Assembly: GCA_041396905.1 (NCBI GenBank)
Contig: JAWKXQ010000003.1
Span: 141,043 to 205,042, forward strand
Direction of reading: 5' to 3'
Length of the DNA: 64,000 nt
Source of the DNA: JACXVD01 sp020446665
GTDB lineage: Bacteria > Pseudomonadota > Alphaproteobacteria > Sphingomonadales > Sphingomonadaceae
The notes under the pieces were generated by a model. The model made no database searches. It was not told where the DNA came from and saw only the letters and a list, made by a program, of their open reading frames with translations. This document shows positions 43,292-51,304 of the stretch, piece after piece. The first letter of the stretch is position 1; every line of letters begins with the position of its first letter. Both the position numbers and the translations under genes were made by a program.

Positions 43292-44500
43292 TTAACGGGT
43301 AACCAGACAGCCATGCCCGGACGCTTTCAGCGCAGAACATGCTTGCTGCGCTTCGCCGCGGCTGGAAAACCCGCCTGCCAGCAGCTTGGTCAGCCGCCCC
43401 GCTGGCACCACCACCTTGGATGCTCCCGCCAGCTCGGCACGCCCGCTTAGCTGGCTCCACAAACGGTCAGCATTGCCCGCCACGGAAAAAGCACCCAGCT
43501 GGACTTTCCACGGGCCGCCTGTCGCCTTGCCAGCCGATGCGGCCACGCGCGCAGGGGCGGGGGCCGGTTGCGCGGCTGGTGCGGCCGGCCGTGCAGCGCT
43601 GGCACGCTCTGCATCGGCAGCAACGGCCGCAGTGGTCACGCCCGAAACGCGCCCCGGTCGCGGACGCGGCGCGGGCGTTGCAGCGGCATAATCCGCCCCT
43701 GCGCCTGCCGGGTTGCCCGTACCGGTAACTCGCTGCGCCTCTGAAATGGCAGCTTCTGCAGCGGCGATAGAGGGCGCGACCGGCGTAGTCTGGATTGGCT
43801 GCGGAATGCGACCGGTTGTGCTGGGCAGAACCGTCGCCTGCGCCGGGCGTGGCGGCGGCGGTGCGGCCTTGGTAATGCTGCCCCCCTGCCCCAGATCGGC
43901 GGCGGCCAGCTGTGTGCCGCGCCTGGAATCAGCCTGAGTCTTGAGCTGTGTGGCAAGCGCTTGCGCTTCCTGCCGCTGGGCCAGCGGGATGAAGCTGTCC
44001 ATCTGCTGGATCGCGGGCTTGGCCTGCGGCAGGCCTGCCGAATTGGCGAGGGTCAGCAGCGCATAGGCGCGCACCCAGTCCTTGGGCACCATGTCGCCGT
44101 TGAAATGGGCGATGCCGAGCAAATATTGCGCGCGCGGGTCGCCGCGTTCAGAAGCCGCCTTGATATAGGGCATGGCCTCTTCCCGGCGACCATCCTGGAA
44201 CAGCATCAAGCCGTAATTGTCGGCTGCCTTTATATGGCCCTGTGCCGCAGCCTTGGCATAGTAAACCTCGGCCTGCTTGGCGTTCACTTCTACCCCGCGA
44301 CCAAGGCGATAGGCCTGCGCCATGTTGAATTGTGCATCCGCGTCGCCCGCTGCCGCCGGGCCGCGCCATTCTTTCACGGCCTGGTCGTAATCGCCCCGGC
44401 TCCACGCATCGACGCCAGATTTCACATCAGCAAGCGCAGGCACAGGCAGGCCCATGACCAGCGCCATGGCGGCAAGAGAACAGGCAGGAAAACGCATCAT
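43292..44500 (-). CDS. exported Sel1/TPR-repeat protein with SPOR domain
   Basis: A 402-residue protein with a signal peptide ending PALA. At least four Sel1-like repeats follow (GDADAQFNMAQAYRLGRGV, GHIKAADNYGLMLFQDG, GDPRAQYLLGIAHFNGD). Then comes a Pro/Ala-rich linker and a C-terminal SPOR domain (WKVQLGAFSVAGNADRLWSQL), which binds glycan strands lacking stem peptides at division sites. Divergent from parA, whose third gene also encodes a SPOR protein. Confidence 0.9.
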   Translation of the reverse strand: MMRFPACSLAAMALVMGLPVPALADVKSGVDAWSRGDYDQAVKEWRGPAAAGDADAQFNMAQAYRLGRGVEVNAKQAEVYYAKAAAQGHIKAADNYGLMLFQDGRREEAMPYIKAASERGDPRAQYLLGIAHFNGDMVPKDWVRAYALLTLANSAGLPQAKPAIQQMDSFIPLAQRQEAQALATQLKTQADSRRGTQLAAADLGQGGSITKAAPPPPRPAQATVLPSTTGRIPQPIQTTPVAPSIAAAEAAISEAQRVTGTGNPAGAGADYAAATPAPRPRPGRVSGVTTAAVAADAERASAARPAAPAAQPAPAPARVAASAGKATGGPWKVQLGAFSVAGNADRLWSQLSGRAELAGASKVVVPAGRLTKLLAGGFSSRGEAQQACSALKASGHGCLVTR

Positions 44501-44688
44501 CGGATCAGGAAGCCTCCATCAGCTCTGTATGAGAGTGACATAGTGAACGTGCCGTTAGCAAAGATTTTCTAAGAAGTTCTTTCCAGAATAGCCATCCTGC
44601 CGGCCCCGCCATGGGCAACTCGCGCACATTCCTTAACCACAGCGTTAACCCAAAATTAGGGTTATCCTGCGATTTCCCTACTGAACAC

Positions 44689-45456
44689 ATGTCTAACGAC
44701 GCCGGATTGTGGCGTAATCAGGGGGACCAGACCTTGCGAGTACTGGCATTGGCATCGCAGAAAGGTGGATCGGGTAAGACCACCTTGTCAGGACATCTGG
44801 CAGTAGAGGCGCAGCGCGCCGGTGCTGGCCCGGTTGTGCTGATTGATATCGACCCGCAGGGATCGCTTGCCGATTGGTGGAACGAGCGTGAGGCCGAATA
44901 TCCCGCCTTTGCGCAAACCACCGTGGCACGCCTCGCCAATGATTTGCAGATCCTGCGACAGCAGGGTTTCAAGCTGGCCGTGATCGACACGCCGCCTGCT
45001 ATCACCATGGCGATCCAGTCAGTGATCTCTGTCGCAGAACTGATCGTCGTCCCAACCCGCCCCAGCCCGCATGATCTGCGCGCAGTGGGTGCCACGGTCG
45101 ATCTGTGCGAACGCGCAGGCAAGCCGCTGGTCTTCGTGGTCAATGCCGCCACGCCCAAGGCCAAGATTACTTCCGAAGCCGCTGTCGCCCTCTCGCAGCA
45201 CGGCACGGTTGCCCCGATCACGCTGCATCATCGCACCGATTATGCCGCTTCGATGATTGACGGGCGCACCGTGATGGAAGTCGATCCGGAAAGCCGCAGC
45301 GCCGCAGAAGTGGCTGCATTGTGGAACTATATTTCCGACCGCCTTGAAAAGAATTTCCGCCGCACAGTGTTTGCGGCTCCCAACACCGCGGCGCCGCAAG
45401 CCCCCGGCATCCATCACCGTCCCGTCGGTGGCTTCGGCCGCCGGGTGGCACAGTAA
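44689..45456 (+). CDS. ParA-family ATPase (orphan, not the chromosomal par locus)
   Basis: A 255-residue protein. The deviant Walker A is QKGGSGKTTL, then DIDPQGSLADWW (A' and switch) and VIDTPPA (Walker B). ATG 44689 is chosen. A TTG at 44734 after AGGGGGACCAG would begin closer to the conserved strand and is also plausible. No parB gene follows; instead comes a protein with a ribbon-helix-helix-like end. This points to positioning of something other than the chromosome, perhaps cell-envelope proteins given the SPOR neighbours (inference). Confidence 0.9.
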   Translation: MSNDAGLWRNQGDQTLRVLALASQKGGSGKTTLSGHLAVEAQRAGAGPVVLIDIDPQGSLADWWNEREAEYPAFAQTTVARLANDLQILRQQGFKLAVIDTPPAITMAIQSVISVAELIVVPTRPSPHDLRAVGATVDLCERAGKPLVFVVNAATPKAKITSEAAVALSQHGTVAPITLHHRTDYAASMIDGRTVMEVDPESRSAAEVAALWNYISDRLEKNFRRTVFAAPNTAAPQAPGIHHRPVGGFGRRVAQ

Positions 45457-45471
45457 GCCGGAGCGCGCCCG

Positions 45472-46092
45472 ATGGCAGAAGCAGCCAATTTTGCCTCGCT
45501 TGGCCCCACGCTGCTGGCCCGCAAGGGCGGCGCGAAGCCCGCGATGCGCCCGCAACTGGGCGGGTTGACCCCGGTGGTTGCCAACACGGCCCAGCAGGGT
45601 GATGACCATCTGGAAGACCTTGGCTGGAACGATATGGGCGATGAAGACCATCGCCACGATCATGACGTAGTGGCCCTCACGCCGGCCCCGGCCAATGAGG
45701 AAACCGCCGCGCAAGCCCGCGCACAGGATGAAAAAGCCCAGGCTGAACTCGCCGAAGCAGTCCGCCCTGCCGTGCACAAGCAGCAGGAAGAGATCGCCCG
45801 CAAGGTCGCCGCTGTGGCCAGTCCGGCACCGGTTGCAGCCCCCGTGGCCAAGATTGCGCCGGTTGTTGCATCCAAACCCGCTGCCCCAGCCCGATCACGC
45901 AAGTCCGCGCTGGATCGCGGCAAACGCGCCGCTTTCACTCTGCGGCTCGATGCAGAGCGCCATCTCAAGCTGCGTCTCGCCTGCACGATCCGCAATCGCA
46001 GCGCACAGCAACTCGTCACCGAAGCACTCGATTCGCTGCTCGGTGACATGAACGAACTCGAATCGCTGGCCGCTCAGGTCACGCGCAACTGA
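45472..46092 (+). CDS. ParA-associated protein with ribbon-helix-helix-like C-terminus
   Basis: A 206-residue protein starting 15 bases after the parA stop. The N-terminal two-thirds are low-complexity (Ala/Glu/His-rich). The last 60 residues (KRAAFTLRLDAERHLKLRLA, then RSAQQLVTEALDSLL) fit a ribbon-helix-helix fold, as in small ParB-type partners. It could stimulate the ParA ATPase and bind DNA. Likely operon: parA, this gene, SPOR lipoprotein. Confidence 0.8.
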   Translation: MAEAANFASLGPTLLARKGGAKPAMRPQLGGLTPVVANTAQQGDDHLEDLGWNDMGDEDHRHDHDVVALTPAPANEETAAQARAQDEKAQAELAEAVRPAVHKQQEEIARKVAAVASPAPVAAPVAKIAPVVASKPAAPARSRKSALDRGKRAAFTLRLDAERHLKLRLACTIRNRSAQQLVTEALDSLLGDMNELESLAAQVTRN

Positions 46093-46116
46093 GGCCCAAT
46101 GAAGGGGAACCGGACC

Positions 46117-47535
46117 ATGACCCGCACCGCAAAGATCAATCGGCCAAACAGCAAGCGGCTCGTCCGCCTCGTGCTGGTTGGCGCGCTTGCTACCACCGCC
46201 CTTGCCGGCTGTGCCAGCAAGGCGCCGCGCGCAGATCTCGCCGCTGGCAAGGCGCAGACCGCGCTGGCCAAGGGCAATATCGATCTGGCGATCGAAAACG
46301 CTGAAGCTGCTGTCATGGCCGATCCGCGCAACGCCGCCTATCGCGCAGTTCTGGGCGCTGCCTATATGGAAGCAGGCCGGTTCCAGTCTGCCGCCACCAG
46401 TTTTGATGACGCGATGTCGCTGGGCGATAACAGCCCGCGTACGGCCTTGTCCTATGCGCTGGCTCAGGTTGCTGCGGGCAACAATGCCAAAGCGGTTGCC
46501 ATCCTTGATGACTGGCGCGACGCAATCGCGCCTGCCGATCTTGGCCTTGCCCTTGCGCTGGCCGGAGAGCCGGATCGCGGGGTTCATATCCTCGCCAATG
46601 CGCTGCGTGGCGGCGAAAATACGCCCAAGGTGCGCCAGAATCTGGCCTATGCCTATGCCCTGCAGGGCAATTGGCGCGCTGCCCGCGTGATGGCTGCGGA
46701 AGATGTGCCCGCAGGCCAGCTGGATGCCCGCATCAGCCAGTGGGCCCGCGAAGCGAAGCCGGAAGATTACCAGCAGCGCGTGGCCACCCTGCTGAATGTG
46801 CCGCTGCGCGCTGACTCTGGTCAGCCGGCCCAGCTGGCGCTGACCAATTTCCCGAGCGCAGAACAGCTCGCCAGCGAAGCAGCAGCTCTTGTGCCGGTGG
46901 CACAGGCCGAAGCAGCGCAGGAAGCGACGCGTGTTGCGGCCAATTCCCGCGAATTGCCGCCGCTCGATTACACCGATACACCAGTGGAAGTGGTGCGGGT
47001 TGACCCGTCTGCCCCGGCTGTTGGCGTGGCCGCTTATGAAGCACCCAGCATTGAAGCACCGGCCAGCTTCGAAGAAGCCTTTGTCGCCCCTGCCCCGCGC
47101 GGTTCCACCCCGGTACAGGTGGCTCAGGACACCATCCGCTTCGTTTCCGAACCCGTCGTGCAGAAGGCCCCGGCGCGCTATGGCGCGGTCGGACCGCGCA
47201 CGGCCAGCCGCGCTGAACCGCGCGGTGGCGAAGTCAGCGCCAATGGCAGCCATCTGGTACAGCTGGGCAGTTTCTCCAGCGAACAGGGCGCCCGCCGCGC
47301 ATGGGGCATCTATGCCGCCAAATGGCCGGAACTGAGCAATTATGAAATGGTGATCACGCAGGCCAAGGTGCGCGGCAAGAGCTATTTCCGCGTTTCCGCC
47401 GGTGGTTTCCAGCAAGCCAGCGCCACCAGCATGTGTGGCAAGGTAAAGGCACGCGGCCAGGGCTGCATCGCCTGGGCCGACGGCAAGCCGCTGCCCGGAG
47501 CGGTAGACACCGGCTTCCGCATGGCTGCACGCTAA
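46117..47535 (+). CDS. TPR lipoprotein with SPOR domain
   Basis: A 472-residue protein. ATG 46117 is preferred because AAGGGGAAC sits before it; the in-frame ATG 46099 would bury that site. The lipobox is LAGC near residue 27. TPR-like helices cover residues 35-220 (LAKGNIDLAIENAEAAVMAD, AAYRAVLGAAYMEAGRF). A linker precedes the SPOR domain (GSHLVQLGSFSSEQGARRAW). It likely acts at the outer membrane/septum and shares an operon with parA. Confidence 0.9.
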   Translation: MTRTAKINRPNSKRLVRLVLVGALATTALAGCASKAPRADLAAGKAQTALAKGNIDLAIENAEAAVMADPRNAAYRAVLGAAYMEAGRFQSAATSFDDAMSLGDNSPRTALSYALAQVAAGNNAKAVAILDDWRDAIAPADLGLALALAGEPDRGVHILANALRGGENTPKVRQNLAYAYALQGNWRAARVMAAEDVPAGQLDARISQWAREAKPEDYQQRVATLLNVPLRADSGQPAQLALTNFPSAEQLASEAAALVPVAQAEAAQEATRVAANSRELPPLDYTDTPVEVVRVDPSAPAVGVAAYEAPSIEAPASFEEAFVAPAPRGSTPVQVAQDTIRFVSEPVVQKAPARYGAVGPRTASRAEPRGGEVSANGSHLVQLGSFSSEQGARRAWGIYAAKWPELSNYEMVITQAKVRGKSYFRVSAGGFQQASATSMCGKVKARGQGCIAWADGKPLPGAVDTGFRMAAR

Positions 47536-47574
47536 GAGAATTTACACCACCCACTCAACACAAACGAGTGACTG

Positions 47575-47604
47575 CCCCTCCCCGCAACGGGAGGGGTATT
47601 TTTT
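47575..47604 (+). terminator. rho-independent terminator of the parA-SPOR operon
   Basis: CCCCTCCC and GGGAGGGG pair around CGCAAC and are followed by TATTTTTT. Confidence 0.9.
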
Positions 47605-47707
47605 GTGCTTACCCGCGCTGCTGCAACAATCTGCGACCATTGCGGGGCTTTCGTGGAACCACTAGTCGTGCCAGAAATTATATGACTGATTCACAAAGGG
47701 GTTAAGC

Positions 47708-48271
47708 ATGAAAAAATTCATCCTTCTGGCGAGTGCCAGCCTGGCTTTGGCGGCCTGCAGTTCCAACGGCGAAGACGCTGCTCCGGCAGAGGGCGCTGAG
47801 AGCAAGGAAGCCGCCGCGGCAACCGACGCGGCCGGGGCGGCAACTGCGGAGCTGGCTGCCATGCCCACTGACGCGCTGAGCGGCGAAGCTGCGGCGACGG
47901 CAATGCATGACCGCCATGAATGGTTCGAGGAACTGGGCGACGCATTCAAGGTGCTGATGCGCGCAAGCAAGTCTGACACGCCCGACATGGCCGCAGTGAA
48001 GGAAGCCACCGCGCTGGCCCAGGCAAAGAGCAATGATCTGCCCGGCCTGTTCGCCCCCGGTACCGGCCCCGATGCCGGCAAGACGGAAGCCAAGGCGAAT
48101 ATCTGGGAAACCCCGGATGATTTCATGGCCAAGGCGAAGGATTTCCAGCTCGCTGCTGCCGCCCTCAACGCAGCTGCTCAGGCGGACGATGTGGAAGGCT
48201 TCAAGGCAGCCTTCGGCAAGACCGGCGGCACCTGCAAGGCCTGCCACGAAACCTATCGCGAGGAAGATTGA
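47708..48271 (+). CDS. cytochrome c' -like lipoprotein
   Basis: A 187-residue protein with the lipobox LAAC near residue 18. After an Ala-rich linker comes a four-helix domain that ends with the heme motif CKACHETYR, placed at the C-terminus as in cytochrome c' and c556. Anchored to a membrane on the periplasmic side. The next gene encodes a b561-type cytochrome four bases later, so the two probably exchange electrons. Confidence 0.88.
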   Translation: MKKFILLASASLALAACSSNGEDAAPAEGAESKEAAAATDAAGAATAELAAMPTDALSGEAAATAMHDRHEWFEELGDAFKVLMRASKSDTPDMAAVKEATALAQAKSNDLPGLFAPGTGPDAGKTEAKANIWETPDDFMAKAKDFQLAAAALNAAAQADDVEGFKAAFGKTGGTCKACHETYREED

Positions 48272-48274
48272 TCC

Positions 48275-48940
48275 TTGTCTGATGTGAGCGGGACCAGACT
48301 GGTCCGCGTGTGGGACCTGCCGATCCGCCTGTTCCACTGGACACTGGCGGGGCTGATCGGCTTTTCCTGGTATTCTGCTGAAGAGCAGATGCTCGACTGG
48401 CATCTGCGCAGCGGCATGGCCATCCTGTTCCTGCTCATTTTCCGCATATTGTGGGGCTTCTTCGGCAGCTCCACTGCGCGTTTCAGCCAGTTTGTGAAGG
48501 GGCCCGCAGCCGTGCTTGCCTATGTAAAGGGCAAGGCAGCATCAGGCCTCGGTCACAATCCTCTGGGGGCGCTCAGTGTGATCGGTCTGCTGGGCGTAAC
48601 CGCGCTGCAAACCGCGCTCGGCCTGTTTGCGGAAGATAATGACGGGCTGATGGCAGGGCCGCTGTCACTCAAGATTTCGCCCGATCTGGCTGGAACGCTG
48701 ACAGAATTGCACGAGGCGCTGTTCAACGTCCTCCTCGCCCTGATCGTGCTGCATCTGGCCGCGATCATCTATTATGCAATCCGCGGCAAACTGCTGGTCG
48801 GGCCGATGATCACCGGCAAGACCAAGGTCGAAAGCACGGCTGACACGCATGAAATGCAGCCGGGCAAGGCCTGGGTGGCGCTGGTGTGTGCTGCCATTGC
48901 GGCTGCGCTGACCGGGTTCGTGTGGTCGATGGGCGGCTAG
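48275..48940 (+). CDS. cytochrome b561 family membrane protein
   Basis: A 221-residue protein from TTG 48275 with GAGGAAG upstream. Four or more membrane segments are seen. Likely heme ligands are His in VWDLPIRLFHWTLAG, His in DWHLRSGMAILFLLIFRILWG, His in LTELHEALFN and His in LIVLHLAAIIYYAI. This is the class that pairs with a small cytochrome c. It likely passes electrons from the quinone pool to the upstream cytochrome. Confidence 0.9.
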   Translation: MSDVSGTRLVRVWDLPIRLFHWTLAGLIGFSWYSAEEQMLDWHLRSGMAILFLLIFRILWGFFGSSTARFSQFVKGPAAVLAYVKGKAASGLGHNPLGALSVIGLLGVTALQTALGLFAEDNDGLMAGPLSLKISPDLAGTLTELHEALFNVLLALIVLHLAAIIYYAIRGKLLVGPMITGKTKVESTADTHEMQPGKAWVALVCAAIAAALTGFVWSMGG

Positions 48941-50166
48941 CCCACCTTCACTCCGCCCTTGAACAGGGCCGTCACCCGCCCTTGCGTCGGCTGGCGGTCA
49001 AAGGGCGTGTTGCCCGCGCTGGCTTCCATCTTGCGGCCATCCACCACCCATGGCTTTTCCGGGTCGATCAGCGCGATATCCGCTTCATAACCTTCCGCCA
49101 GTTCGCCCGCCGCCACGCCCAGCAATTGCGCGGGCATGCGGGCGGTCAGATCAAACGCGCGCTCCATGGAAATCCCCCCGTCGCGCACCAGCGTCAGCAC
49201 CATCGCCAGCAGCGTTTCTGCGCCTGCCATGCCCGGTTCCGCATCGGCAAAGGGCAAGCGCTTGTCTTCCGGCCCGCGCGGATCATGGCCGCTGGCGATC
49301 ACGTCAATCGTGCCATCGCCAATCGCCGCGATCACCGCCTGCCGGTCATCCTCGCTGCGCAAGGGGGGTGAAAGCCGCGCAAAGGTGCGGAATTCCGCCG
49401 TCGCAAGGTCTGACAGCATGAAATGCGCCGGGGTGACGCCAGCGGTGACCTGCACCCCGCGCGCCTTGGCCGCGCGCACCAGATCCAGTGCGCCGCGTGT
49501 CGTCACTTGCCGGAAATGCAGCCGCGCACCGCTCATCTCCGCCAGCGCAATATCGCGGGCTACCGCCAGTGCCTCTGCTTCTGACGGGGCGCTGGGCAGG
49601 CCCAGCCGGGTTGCCATTTCGCCCGCTGTCGCCACGGCGCTGCCGGTGATCCCGGCATCTTCCGCATGGCTGACCACCACCAGATCGAGCATCGCCGCAT
49701 ATTGCAGCAGCCGCAGCATCACGCCCGAATCCGCGATCCAGCTGCGCCCGGTGGCCACACCGCGCGCGCCCGCCTGCTTCATCAGCGCGAGTTCCGCCAG
49801 TTCGCGCCCTTCCAGCCCGCGCGTGGCCGCGGCCAGCGGATGGACCCAGAAATCGGGCTTGCCCGAATAGGCGACATATTGGACCCGGCTAGGCAGATCG
49901 AGGATCGGAGCCTTGTCCGGCATCAGCGCCGCACGGGTGATGCCACCAAAATGAAAGGCGGGCTTGTCCACCGCGAAAACGCCGAAATCCACGAGGCCCG
50001 GCGCAACCAGCGCACCCGCTGCATCAAGCACATCGTCGCCATCCTGCGCGGTAATGTCACCCAGCGCGTCAATCCGGCCATCGACCAGCCGCATCGAGCC
50101 GGGTCGCACACCATCGGGCAGCACCAGCTGGCCGCCGGTAATCGTCAGGGGCATTTGCTGTTTCAT
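48937..50166 (-). CDS. dihydroorotase-like protein lacking metal ligands (PyrC'/PyrX type)
   Basis: A 409-residue amidohydrolase-fold protein. In active dihydroorotase the first strand ends Asp-x-His-x-His; here it reads PGLVDFGVFAVDKP, with both His lost. His of VVSHAED and Asp of ASGHDPRG remain. This matches the inactive homologue that assembles with aspartate transcarbamoylase in several proteobacteria. ATG 50166 overlaps the pyrB stop (ATGA), which supports joint assembly. An active pyrC should be elsewhere. Confidence 0.9.
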   Translation of the reverse strand: MKQQMPLTITGGQLVLPDGVRPGSMRLVDGRIDALGDITAQDGDDVLDAAGALVAPGLVDFGVFAVDKPAFHFGGITRAALMPDKAPILDLPSRVQYVAYSGKPDFWVHPLAAATRGLEGRELAELALMKQAGARGVATGRSWIADSGVMLRLLQYAAMLDLVVVSHAEDAGITGSAVATAGEMATRLGLPSAPSEAEALAVARDIALAEMSGARLHFRQVTTRGALDLVRAAKARGVQVTAGVTPAHFMLSDLATAEFRTFARLSPPLRSEDDRQAVIAAIGDGTIDVIASGHDPRGPEDKRLPFADAEPGMAGAETLLAMVLTLVRDGGISMERAFDLTARMPAQLLGVAAGELAEGYEADIALIDPEKPWVVDGRKMEASAGNTPFDRQPTQGRVTALFKGGVKVG

Positions 50167-51194
50167 ACCCATTCCCCATCGGCCCAACCGGGCACGCCGC
50201 GCGCCTTGCGCGTCAGCACGTCGAGGCAGGCCATGCGGATCGCCACGCCCATTTCCACCTGCCGGGTGATGATCGACCGGTCGAGCATGTCGGCCACGTC
50301 GCTGTCGATCTCCACCCCCCGATTCATCGGGCCAGGATGCATCACCAGCGCATCGGGTGCGCGCGCGGCCAGCCGCTTGGCCGTCAGCCCATAAAGATGA
50401 TGATATTCGCGGGCGGAGGGAATGAACTGCCCCTGCATCCGCTCATTCTGCAGCCGCAGCATCATCGCCACATCGGTGCCGCTCAGCGCCGCGTCGAAAT
50501 CGTGGAACACCTCCACGCCCATCGCTTCGATCCCTTGCGGCATCAGCGCGGGCGGCGCGCATAGCCGCACGCTCGCCCCCAGCGCCTGCAGGCACAGCAC
50601 GTTGGACCGCGCCACGCGGCTGTGCAGAATATCGCCGCAGATCGTCACCGTCAGCCCCGTAAAATCATCCGCCGCATGCCCCCGCTCGCGCAAGGCATGG
50701 CGTAGCGCCAGCGCATCCAGCAGCGCCTGTGTCGGATGTTCGTGCTGCCCGTCTCCGGCATTGAGCACCGGGCAATCAACCTTGCTCGCAATCAGCTCCA
50801 CCGCGCCGCTGCTGCCATGGCGGATCACGATCGCATCGGCATGCATGGCATTGAGCGTAATCGCCGTGTCGATCAGCGTTTCGCCCTTTTTCACGCTTGA
50901 TTGCGCGGCATGCATGTTGACCACATCGGCCCCCAGCCGCTTGCCCGCAATCTCGAAGCTCAGCAGCGTGCGCGTGCTGTTTTCAAAGAACGCATTGATG
51001 ATGGTCAGCCCGGCCAGACTATCCGTGTGCTTGGCGCTTTGCCGGTTGAGCGAGACCCACTGCTCGGCCTCCTCCAGCAGATAGAGGATTTCGTGCCGTT
51101 CCAGCTGAGCGATGCCAACCAGATCACGATGCGGGAAAGCCCGTCTGCCCGCCGGAAAGCGAGCGCTGGTCGAGGGAGAGTCCGTGGATGTCAT
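50163..51194 (-). CDS. pyrB: aspartate carbamoyltransferase, catalytic chain
   Basis: A 343-residue enzyme joining carbamoyl phosphate and aspartate in pyrimidine synthesis. The carbamoyl-phosphate motif is FFENSTRTLLSFE near residue 70. Also present are VIRHGSSGA, NAGDGQHEHPTQALLD and the aspartate-loop motif VMHPGPMNRG. An N-terminal extension of about 20 residues precedes the core, as usual in the class that needs the dihydroorotase-like partner. The start is ATG 51194. Confidence 0.96.
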   Translation of the reverse strand: MTSTDSPSTSARFPAGRRAFPHRDLVGIAQLERHEILYLLEEAEQWVSLNRQSAKHTDSLAGLTIINAFFENSTRTLLSFEIAGKRLGADVVNMHAAQSSVKKGETLIDTAITLNAMHADAIVIRHGSSGAVELIASKVDCPVLNAGDGQHEHPTQALLDALALRHALRERGHAADDFTGLTVTICGDILHSRVARSNVLCLQALGASVRLCAPPALMPQGIEAMGVEVFHDFDAALSGTDVAMMLRLQNERMQGQFIPSAREYHHLYGLTAKRLAARAPDALVMHPGPMNRGVEIDSDVADMLDRSIITRQVEMGVAIRMACLDVLTRKARGVPGWADGEWV

Positions 51195-51304
51195 TAAAAA
51201 AATGTCCCTAGTCGAGCCATGTCTGCTGCTCAAGCGGTTTCCTGTGGAACCTTGCGAGTGAAGCCTCTAGGTAGTGGAAAAGCTTTATTCGAGGTCATGA
51301 TCAT

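Noticed and set aside
43292..46092. Chromosome origin/par locus
   Set aside because: No parB, no parS-like palindromes, no gidAB or dnaA neighbours; the ParA is an orphan type.
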